The notes under the pieces: generated by a model
What the model saw: only the letters and a program-made list of their open reading frames with translations
Database searches by the model: none
What the model was told of the DNA's origin: nothing
Assembly (NCBI GenBank): GCA_942486035.1
Contig: CALNXK010000100.1
Span: 1,348,501-1,412,500, forward strand
Direction: 5' to 3'
DNA from: Porites lobata
Taxonomy: Eukaryota > Cnidaria > Anthozoa > Scleractinia > Poritidae
DNA length: 64,000 nt
Position numbers and translations under genes: made by a program
In this document: positions 47,489-59,400 of the stretch, one piece after another
Layout of the letters: each line of letters starts with the position of its first letter
How positions within the stretch are numbered: the first letter of the stretch is position 1

Positions 47489-50400
47489 CTGCATAAAGAA
47501 GAAAGTTCATAAAAAATTAACGCTTTGAAAAGGAAATTAAGTAGGGCACGCTTGACCTGGTAGTAGACTTTACTTTTGGACGTGGATTCATGCTCTGGCA
47601 TTGCCATAACGTTGTACTTTTTGCTTTACACTGTCTCTTCCCCCTGCTTTGTAAGCAGGCAACAAATCGAGCTAATGTTGGGAGATAAGTCTGCGCTACA
47701 TCGAGACTCGGCCAGCGTCCCTCAAAAGAATTAATTAAAAACTACACTCTGGTACGTACCGCTTAATGCCACATCAAATCCGCGTTACGCTTTGGCGATT
47801 TCATTTTAGCGTTTGGTATGAAACGTCTCATCAGGAACACAAGCAGTTTTAAGTCACGTTTTTTTAATAACTGCCACTGTGATATTAAGACAGAGTGCTA
47901 GAGTTTCCGTGAGTTTGTTTTTTTTCCTGCTGTCTCTCATGGATCACGCGCATGCAAGCACGCAAGCAAGCAGTTGATCAAGAACCGAGTAACTTTGTTC
48001 CTTGTACCACAGACCCACATCCAAATTCGACAAATTCGATTTGTTTATTGCTGAAAGCCCGCGAGATCCCACGAGGATTTTTTGCCTGTCATCTATCATG
48101 ACAAAAACGGGAGCACGATTTACTAGTGTGATAATCTAAAGGTTGCTTATAGTTAGCTCCTTCCTTTGAATCCTAAAATTGTACTTTTAAGTGCAATAAA
48201 TTATTTTAAAATTGTACTAAAACCATTTATTAGGGAGTTATTCACTGACGCACCAATGGCGAATATCATTAGTAAATTTTATTACACATTTCGGTCCTTT
48301 TTGCTAAGACGTCCTAAACGAAGGATATCCGAGGAATTTGGTGCAATGAAAGCCATGTGAACGTGCAAATGTCTTGTAGTTACAGACAGGTTTTCCTCAC
48401 CTTTGATGGGAAACCATTTTTCCAGTCCTGGAACATTCGTAGGTTTATTGTCAAAGTTCTTTGCGCAGTTATCCATTTGCCCGTCTTGCAGAATTTTGAG
48501 AAGGCACAAACAATCATCGTGCTTGCATGCCACTTTACCATGGCTATCACATATGACGTTCCCCTCTGAACAGTCGGTACATTCGACGCACCAATGATAT
48601 TCCAAACTGGTCAAGTAGGGCCACTCATCCATCAAAGAAGTCATTGTCTGTTTCAGAAATCTCCACACGAGTGAAGCCATTTCTTCAATTTCTATCACTG
48701 GAGCTTCTTGACACTGTCGCGTTTTAAAATGACGTAAAACAAACTTAATAAAGCGTTTCTGGCGAATACAGATTAGCTGGTGAGCAAAATCCTTTGATAC
48801 CAGTGTAAACCTGGCTACCCCATCAAAGAGGCTGGGTGACTCTTTGAATTTAATTTTGGAACACCATCTGGTACAACGAGATACAAGTTGCGTAAAAAGC
48901 CCGTGTGGAACAAATCCAGATGGAAACTGAAGATATAACGGGCATGGGTCTGTCAGGGCTGGTTTTAAATGGCAAAGTCGTCCCGGTTGTGAACGTAGTT
49001 GAGCTGGAACAAAGTACTTCACATCATTTATAGGAAATGCACACTTGGCAATCAAACCAAACTGTTCCATTAAGTGTAAGATGTTTTCTTTCGCAAAGCC
49101 TTGCTGACAAAATTTGGAAAACACGTGATCGACGAGTTCCATGGAGAGAACACCGGTTACCTCCATTTTTTTCCACAGAAGGGAATGTTTGGATTTCTGC
49201 AAAAATGGAATGAATATGTTACCACCAGAAAAAAATAAAAATGCAGATCTGATGTTCTTACATTTAAAACACTTCCACACACGATCGCGTGCCTATTCAA
49301 ACAACTTCTTTTCATCTGTCGTTTGAACTATTGTTTTTTGAAGAGTCTCAAGTAAACTCATAGACGTACGGGCACCTTCGAACTTTGGCTCGGGGGCAGC
49401 GGCGTCGGCGACCTTGCCCGAAGAAATTACACAATTCCCCAACGTCTTGGTGGTGTAAACGGGATACAAAAGTACTTAGATCGTATGATAAACAAAAACG
49501 TTTAAAATTCTCACGCTTAATGAAACAATAATAATATCAAACTAACTTTAAAAAGTTATTTTGAAACGTTGCATAGTCTATTTGATCTGGTAAAATCAGA
49601 ATCATACTTTGAAAATTCACTCCTCCCGTGGCGTTGTCCGTTTCAGATAGGAGTGCTCAATATGAACGTTAGCGAGCACAATCTATTCTGTCACATCGTG
49701 CTACGAAGATAAGTTTTCAGTATCGAACTGATCGCTTTAAACTGAAATGTATCTAGAGATCTGAGATTCTCAGCTCACAATGGACGTCACTGACAGAAAT
49801 CAATGAAGATACTGGGATGAAGAGTGAATAACAGGTATCGACACCACGCATCCAGATTTGACATATGCGCATTTAGACTGACGTTTAGAAACGACTGTCG
49901 TGGTTACATTAACAATTATCCTTTGAAATTGAGGTAAATATTCCTAAAGCCACTATTCACCGAGATTGAAAAGAATAATTGTTAATTAGTATATACACAC
50001 GAAGTGATCTCAACAAAATTAGAGAGGAAACCATTAAAAAGAAGGGTATGATTTGATTGACAGATCAAATCACGCGAAAGTTTATAGAATTTTCAAACAT
50101 GGTAATTCACATACAAGCTTATCACTTCGCAAACAACAGCGTAATGGCTTAAATGGAACCGTTCAAAGTTTGAATTGTTTTCTTACCTGGGAAGAGAAGT
50201 AAAGCTTTGTGCTTTTCTGTTGACTCGCCAAGTTTATGGCCGAAAAGGTTTGTTGTGTCGTTCTTTTAAAAGATCGTTCTTTAAAAATTAAGAAAAAAAC
50301 CGAGTTCACACATTATCCACTCGCTAGGAGGTGAATATTGTTGAATAGTTCGAGTTAGCAAACCAATCAGATTGCTTAAATCACCAAGATCACTGAGTGT

Positions 50401-53400
50401 GTATACACTAAAACTCTGTGTTTTGACTTCCATTTTGTTTTTAAGTCTTATCCTAAGTGCTGTTTTCCCGAATAATGGAGCGTTTTGTGAGGAATCTCGC
50501 CTCCTTCCCCTTCCCCCTTAGCCCGTGCGCCTATGGAGATAAGCTGTGTGTTGGTGAATTTCTGCGATGTTGCATAGATTTTTATGTAACCCCCAACAAT
50601 ATTCATACTAATAAACCCTAAGGAAATTACCCCCTTTATCCCAGAAGTTTTACTTTTAAATTACCATATCGTTGAAATGACGGATGGTTATAAGTTTCCT
50701 GAAAATATCAATTAGCCATTGGGACTGCAGTATAGCTGTGTTTCGGTGTTTAACAATGATGCCAAGGTCATGATAAAAATCAAGCATGGTGTCCATCTCC
50801 TTCTCGTCTTCGATGAAGCAGACTTTCCGAACAATGGTTCGTAGATCCTTTAGGCCCAAGTACTGAATGTTCGCTGCAACCAAGCTTTTAATGACCTTCT
50901 CAAAATTGAACCACCTGCAGGAAAAACGAAGTTATGAACGAAAAAAGCATCCAAATGGCTGAAGGAATGTGGGAGCGTCAGAAATATCTTCGCTGAGGTT
51001 ATTCTTGAGTCTCAATATCGTCATTTTAACATGTCCGTAGGTTAGGTTTAGCGTTAAATTGAACGGCATTCTGAATGAAAGCTTGAGTTAAGGTAAAAGG
51101 CGCATATGTATAGAAAGGCTTTTAAATCGGATGTAACTAAAACAAGCAACGGGGACAGCGGAACGAGCACGGGTAAATGGACTTGAAAAATGGTAACAAA
51201 ACTTAACGTCCACCCTAGCAGTATCAGTAAATTGATTACCCATTCTCTGCTTTGTTGCAATTTTGGTTTAATTTTCCCTTTCTCCGTGCTCGTTACTAAT
51301 TCTTCGTTCCTCGTCTTAGTAACATCCTAGCAAATCAAGATTGAACATAAAGCTGCACCTGGAATGGTGTTTTGAAGAAGCTACAACCATTTGCAAAAAT
51401 ACTTCACACACTACCTTGTCTGGCCTGAGCATGATCTTGTGCTTGTGATCCTCTTGTAAAATGCTGAAAACTTGGAGGAAATACTTTGAATGGAGGGGAG
51501 AGAAGGGCTAAGTGTTATTTCTCGGAGATGTGAACCTAGCAGCTATTTGATGTAAAAAGGCCGGTTTTCGTCGAAGTGCTCCAGTAGTTTTGCAATTGGT
51601 TGTTACTTTCAAGATCATCGCAAAAAAATCCACAGCGTAGAAATATGATATATACACAGGATGAAACTGCTTTAGAGTAATTTTTTATGACAAAACTTAC
51701 CGAAGTGGCAACTCCTCTCCCATGTATGGCTCCTGCTTTATCACCTCGATGATCTTGTCCTGAAGAGCGACGAGTTGCTTTTCGTCTGAACCTGCCTTGT
51801 TAGAAATTGCGAAGAAAGGACGAATCACGTGGTTTGCAAAGCTTTTTCCTGAAATCGCTTTCTGGATCTGTGATTCAATATCCTTGATATTACTTTTATA
51901 TGGGTCATCAGCATGTGTTCCTACAATGAATACTGGAGGACGCAGGTATTCGAGCTCCCTCTCTTCCTCTTTACCAGCTTCCCTTTGTTGTGAACACATA
52001 GTACTTACTGAAGCAAGCCATGACATGAGGTTGTCTAAATTTGTCTCGGAATTTGGATTCCTTAGACGAACTTCGCAATTTTCGCGTTTAAAAGAGGGTA
52101 GTGCCTCCTCTTCAAGTGGCTTGTTCAAGTTGTAGACCAACAGATAAATTGCTCTTTTCGTCAAAAACACAGGATATGAAGCGTAATAAAGATGTTGTCC
52201 TGCAAAGTCCCATAGATCTAGCGTCGTGTGTTGTTCAGCTTGTTCCGCATCTTTTTCCAGATTTAATCCCCTTAAATGCTGAACAAGTATTTCTGTGAAG
52301 TCTTCTGGAGGATGGGCTGGATCAATCTTCAACTCGGGTATGGAAATTGTAGGTTCTGCAGTCACTATTTCTGGTACGTCTTCTGGAGGGGGAGCTTCTT
52401 CCATCTCCCCGTCGATCATGCTGCAGCTCGTAAGTTCTTCAAGCGCGGTGTCCAAATTGCTAGCTATATGAGAATGAAATCCAGCTTCTTCTGTGTCCTT
52501 CTTTTCCGTTTGTCGGAAAAAATTCTAAACATATAAAGAAAGAATCAATAAAAAGAGGAAAAGGGTAAGTAAAACATTTTGTCAAAAACTATCTTGTTAG
52601 TTGTTGAAGAGGAGCCGCTTTCCTATAACCCACATTAATGTGCACGAATTGCGCGCCACAATTCAGTGAAGCGGAACCGGCAGTTACGTTAATTACCTTT
52701 TAGTGATTGTACGTTAATGAAAGTTTAGCGAGTATTCCTTCGTTAGAAATGGAAAAATAACTAAAAACCTGAAACCAGTGAAATCGGTTAAACAACCTAA
52801 AAACGAACGCGACGTTATCATAATGAGTTTTTTCTACGTCCTCATTTTTAGTCATGAGATAAGGACAAAAGGCGATGACCTCATTGGCGTTAAGGTGGCT
52901 GAACACAGTTTTGCGGGCAGTCAGCGGTAACTCGCGTGAAAACGCGTGTTTTAAATTAGACAAACAAACATGGCGGCGAAAAAAGCAATGGTACACAGAA
53001 CACCATTTCTCAAAATCTATTCATCAAAATTTTGTGATATTTGGCAGAATTTTGACTTTTATCGTATTCTAAATAATGAGAGCTTTAAAATGAAAGTTGA
53101 ACAGACGAATTTTGTGATACATTTAATAATTGCAATACAATTATTAGTTATTGATTATCTGAAAACCGGTCTTTTAAAATTGGGTCAAATAAGTTTCAAA
53201 TGGTAATGATTAATTAAAGTAAGCTGTACGCAAGTTTATAGGAAAATCTAATGAGCGAATTTTATGTAAACTGACCAAAAGTGAAATTTTAAGGCTGTAT
53301 TCAATCGTTCATGTTGTCATGGAAACAACGAAAACGTCACATTTTACCTGTCGTCAAAAGCTTTCATCAGTATATTTTTCACTTACCAAGTTTCAGCTTG

Positions 53401-56400
53401 TGAGCTGCAACCTTTCGCTTGCCATGACTTGAAAAATTACATATACTCACAAACTGCCAAAACTGTGTTCAGCCACCTTAATGTATAATTATACTTCTCT
53501 CCAATGAGCACAGATTCCACTTAAAAAAAGGTAGAAAACTGCCTTAAATCTGCGCCCTATACTACTTTCTGGAGCCCAACTGTATCGCTCTTCATAATTA
53601 AATATGATGAACACTGATCTGATTTTTTAACAACTGGCGTTTGCCAACATTGTATTGGTATTCTTTATTTCGGAGAAACTGGCCAGATTAACGACAAAAT
53701 CGGCGAAGAGCAATTTACGTGAGTATCCTTAAGTGTGAGGTTTTAATTAGGTCAGGTTTCTTCAACCCAGTACGGAGGACGGCAAATTACGTCAAAAAGT
53801 GAAACTAGTTCTTTCGAGATGATTTCAGGACATTTTGCTAACCTTAATATTCTTTTCATCTTGACCTTCCCGGTTCATGTTAGTTTTCTGTTCCTGAAGT
53901 TTTCCTGCCACTATTTTTGCAAGCTCGTTGGCAAAATGAGAAACACTGAGGTTTTCATTGGTGATCTTCCAATTCGTGGCGTGGTCGACGTCAAATTCAA
54001 ATGCAGATGGGTCAACTTCCACCCCGTCTGTACTCTGTTCATCAGGGTCAAATGGCAGGCTAAGAAGATGTTTTTTCAAACTTGTCTTTCCCGCTCGATC
54101 TTGGCCGATGAACATGATTCGACCACGATACACCTTTACCTTTCCATTTTTCAAAGCATTTTCATAAGCACGTTTTGCCCCTGGTCCTCTAGCTATGATT
54201 TCACTTGGTACTATCGGAAACAAAACCGGATAAAAACAGGTGTTTTAAAAATTTCTTTATTTCCTGTTATGACGGGAATTATGCCAAATGTGCCAAATTG
54301 GTACGAAAAGAAAAAAAGAGAAGAAGGGAGAAACAGAGGAAGAGAGAGAGAGAAAAGAAAGAAATAACAGGAACATGTAATTGTGATCGTTCGATTTTTC
54401 AAAAAAGAAAAAGAAATAATACAAAAAAGAAAGTGCCAAGGAAACTTCGAGAGAACCCAGCGGGCCAATATACAGTCGAACCTCCATGTGCAACCACCTC
54501 TTGTAAGCGACCACCTCCAATAAGCGACCGCCAACCCAAAACACCAACATTTTCCTAGTCAAAGCCTTACAGTTGGAACCTCTAGTAAACGATCACCTCC
54601 CGTAAGCGACCGCGACCACTTTTTGGCCCTGAAACTTTAATGATTTTCCATTGTTTTTAAGCTCTTGTAAGCGACCACCTGACGCATTCTCTGATCTCTG
54701 TGTACGCTATGTGCACTATGCTACTTGGAATATACGACACGTACGAAGAATATAGTAACAACACGGAACTACACATGGCGTAACTTAGAAATCGCATGCA
54801 ATAAATTATCTTCCATAAAGTAGATGTGCTTGGACCTCTTCTCGGAAGAGACCCCCTGTGGTTCGATTCTTGTAAGCGACCACCACCTGTAAGCGACCAC
54901 TAAGTCTTTGCATTTTGGGTGGTCGCTTACAGGAGGTTCAACTGTAGTAGGGCCTTCTCATATGGTAGCAGTAATACTAACCAGTGGTGCTGTGGCCAAA
55001 AAACGTGGCACCGGCCTCCTTGGTGTGTAAAATGAATGGGCGGCAAATGTGTTGAGCGCGAAAAACGAGGCGAACCAAGCAGGGGATTGGGAAGAGAAGG
55101 CTGAATATTCTTGTGTTTATTGTTACATTAAGCGACCACCCAAAATGCAAAGACTTAGTGGTCGCTTACAGGTGGTGGTCGCTTACAAAAATCGAACCAC
55201 AGGGGGTCTCTTCCGAGAAGATGTCCAAGCAAATCTACTTTATGGAAGATAATTTATTGCATGCGATTTCTAAGTTACGCCATGTGTAGTTCCATGTTGT
55301 TACTAAGTTCTTCGTACATGTCGTATATTCCAAGTACATAGCACATAGCGTACATAGAGATCAGAGAATGCGTCAGGTGGTCGCTTATTACCTATTACTA
55401 TTTGGTGTTCTAGAACTGGCTGTTATTCGCATCGAACGTTTAGCTAGTGCAATTTGTAATCGTTTTATTGGCTGTTTTGCAATTGCTGTTTAGAGAAAGG
55501 AAAAAGGTGACATACGCTCTGCGGAATAGGTACGAACATGGCCTTTTCTCCACGACACCGTTGATCTCTTTGCGCTTTTTTCCCTCCACGCGCACGGAAG
55601 CAAAAAAGGAACACTCATAGAACACATGATTGCAAATGCTTAATGCAAATGCATTCACGGACGTTCAAGCAGCCCTGGAGTCGGCATCGTTCCGGTCATT
55701 AGTTGCCCGGGGGGAGGACTCCGCATATGAAAGGGGTGGGATGCTCGTCGTCTCGCTTAGGGGTGTAAATTTCGGATTTTGGTCTCACTTATGGTGTTCT
55801 GGGCAAAACGCCATTATATTTAGCCGTGAAGGTCTCGTTTAGGGTTGTTCTTGAAAAAATATAAAAATATGCGTATTGTCTGTGTTTTAACATAGTCTCT
55901 TTTAGGGCTCAAAAAGCTTGGGCTACGCCCAAATAGGTCTCTTTTAGGGGTTTAATTCAAAATTTCCGACGAGCATCCCCACCCCTTCCATATGCGGATT
56001 CCCCCCCCCCCCGGATTAGATGTGCATTTTGTACAGAAAATAAACATCCAGCTATTTTGCAAACAAGACATAATTTTTCCTATAATGCCTTGTTTATTTT
56101 TTGGTAAGTGAGGAGCCATCTCAGTGTAATTGAAATTAAGATGTTGATAAGGCGTAAATTTTACCTTGTCTGGTTTGTAGAGAATGCTTTCCTTTTGCTG
56201 CATGTTCACTGCTTTCGACACCTTCTTTACGTTCAGCTGATATGAAGGAAACTTCCTCAAAAGCTCGCTTAAGCACACTCACTTTACTTGTCTTCTCATT
56301 CAAATCTGTTTGGAAACACACACATACAGACATACGATGATGTTTTCTATATTCTAGAGGTAAAACGTATTTACTGAGTAATTTTTTAGCTTTTGTTTTT

Positions 56401-59400
56401 GTTTTATGTCAATACGACTACATGGCCATCATTCAACTTAGCCAGAAAAGATATTTGGAAACCGCTCAGTCATCATCAATTTTTTATTTCCTGGAGATGA
56501 AAAATCCTACTAGGTAATAAGGGACAACCCGTTTCAAGTTTCAAATGGGTAAGTTGAAGGGAAATTAATATTCAGACTGCTATTTTACAACTAGTTTTAG
56601 GTCACACTTCCTTTCTAAGCTATACACCTTTGACATACCTGGTGGTACTGCCTGAAATTTTTTTCGGTATAATACGCGTATGATGTGCGGCATTTTAAAA
56701 AAAACTCGCGACGCATTTTGTCGGCATAATAATAGCTGTGGCAGTTTATAATGAATCACTGTATCCGTCTGCTCCTAATTCGAACAGATAGAGTAGTTCG
56801 TTCAGGACAGGCTTATAGACAAAACCGTCAGCTTTCACGCGCCAGTGAAAAAGAAAAATCTAAAAACTTTTGCAAATTAAGCCAAAACTTCACTAGTCCA
56901 AGGAAAAGCAAGAAGGAGCATAGAAATAACTGCAGAAAGAAACGTTTTGGGGCAGCTTGTTATACTGGCACTGCAGCATGAGCTTAGCCTGGAACGCCTA
57001 CTAAGGGCACTTTCCGAAAGTCAGAACTGGCCGGCAGGAACCATGGCCAGACCAGACATTTTGGCAATGAAATAGGCTTTTTCCAAGAGGTTTTGCTGAA
57101 AAACCATCTCCTTTGTGTATAATATTTAGGATTTGACTGACGTGGATAGTAAGGTTTGATTAAAAGTGAAATTTTCATTGCGATGGGAATGGGCCGGCCG
57201 GTCAGTTCTGACAAATGAAAGCGCCCTAAGTTACCCTCTTGGTCCTATTCCTTGGGTTCTGGCAACTTCAGATGGAGCAATGATAAAAACTGACAAAGCT
57301 AAACCAATGCACTGCCTGGAGGACAAATCGCACCTAGCCTGTGTACAGACGTCTCCCCTCCCTCTGTACACAGGCTAACTTATAAGTGCTGTAATTGAGG
57401 CCTTTTATTTTTTTATTGTATATTTTTTCTTAAATTACTTCCTTATTACCTGTCCTTGTATATGAAGTACGTATTCTTTTTGGTGTAAGTTCACGGCTTT
57501 CGTCGCCGTTTTGCGCTTCAGCTCTTCTGAAAGAACCTTCCTCAAAAACTCGTTTGAGTACACCGGTCCTTGAAGATGAAGTACGTATTCGTTTTGGTGC
57601 ATGTTCACGGCTTTCGTCGGCATTTTGCCCTTCAGCTCTTCGGAAAGAACCTTCCTCAAAAACTCGTTTGAGTACACTAACTTTACTTGTGTCCTCAGGC
57701 AAACCTGTTTGATAAAAAGCAAAAAGGAATAGTGTCTTCGATTTTTTATTCTAAGGAACCGTTAGCAGAAGATATTCCGGCCCACGAACGTAAATTCAAG
57801 GAAGAAATGATTATCTAAGTAGAAAATCTACTGCATTCTAGGTGTGAAGTCGACAGAGGTTCACTTGGCCTCAAGTCAAGCGGATTCGTTTGCTCTCTTT
57901 TTTCCCAAATAACGATACATAACTGCTGAATATAATGGTACGTAACTTATTAGACGTCCTGGAATGCTGGAATTCAATAGCCTTTTGATGGGGCTGTTTC
58001 GGCTTAAATTGTGCTCAAAGGGCTCCAGGACTGAAAACACTCCGCAACTTGTTAATTGATATTTTCAGGAATTAAAGAAGATGTCTATATTGAAAAGCCC
58101 ACTTTAATTAAAAAAGTAAAATCACCGAAAAATGCCGTAAAATATATAATTTATATATATTTTTTGCTTAATTGATTCTACTTTAATTTACAGTTTGTTG
58201 TTTGTTTAATTCTTTCGTCTCTGTCGTGTATTAAGTCCTCAGCCATGTTACGATTTTTATTTCATTTGATTGGTTAACTTTAAAATTTTTCTTAGTTAAT
58301 TCACCTTAACCTTATTAATTTTTTTTACACGCACTGTCCCGCCTGGAATAGCCTTGCTAGCTGCGGGCAGTACTTCAAGAATCATCTGCCTTTTAGTCAA
58401 AATTGTTGTTGTTGTTGAATTAGACTTTGACCTACAGGCTGAATTGGCACTTTGGGGCTGAAACAAATCTTTTTTTTATAACTTTCAGAGTAATTTTCCT
58501 TTTGTCTGAAACAAAATGACAAATTGCAAAACGATAAAAAAAAAAATTAAAAAGAGGGCCTGTTTAAGCTTAACCTATTATATTAATATGCAGCTCCATT
58601 AACTTCCACGGAAAAAAAAATATTTGCATTCCATTTATTTCCTCTGTTGCTGCCCACAAGTTTTGCTTGACAAGACACGCACAAGGATTAAAACTAAGAC
58701 ACATTTTTAGCATTATTAGATCAACTGCATTTGGGCTTAACGGTTAATGTTAAAAATTTTTTCGTTATAAAACAAAACAAAAATGCGGTCAACGGTTTTT
58801 AATAAATCTTGTTACCTGTGCTTTCAATTTCGGCTTTCGCTGCTTGTGTTTGGCTTTTATTATCTTCTTTTTCTTGAGCTGGTGTTAATGTTTGTTGAGC
58901 TGAAGGAGGAGCCATAATTGAGGTACCCCGATTAAAGCTTCTGCCCGATGCTTGTCCCTGTGAATTTGCCTTACTACTGCCCTGGTGCAAACCTGCGTAG
59001 ATACACCAACATACAGCCGATACAAGAAAAATGTTTTAAAATATGTTTGCCCATACGCTGCATTTGAACAGGGAGTGGGGGAAGTTATATTTGTTTTTGT
59101 TACCCCGTGATGAAACATTTTTGTTATCCATGAATCGTGATGTGCTGAAAAACCGTTATGTATTGTAATTGAAGTGATTGAAGTGGACTCCCTGAAACGC
59201 GAACTGCTACAATCCTTGATTGTGAATCGTGAATACACATACATTAAGGAAGTTAAGTCACTTAAACAGTTTTTTTTGTTTTGCCTTATTTTTTCAGCCA
59301 GCAAGAGCAAGCGCGAAGTTGAGCGTCAAGTGCAACATATTATCATATTTTGTAAAAGCATCAAATTAAAAATTAATAAGACTAAAAGTATGAATCATCT

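Noticed and set aside
54211..54562. Overlapping Phe/Ser/Leu-rich and Lys/Arg-rich frames
   Set aside because: They arise from a purine-rich (GAGAGAAAG) simple-sequence stretch in an intron.
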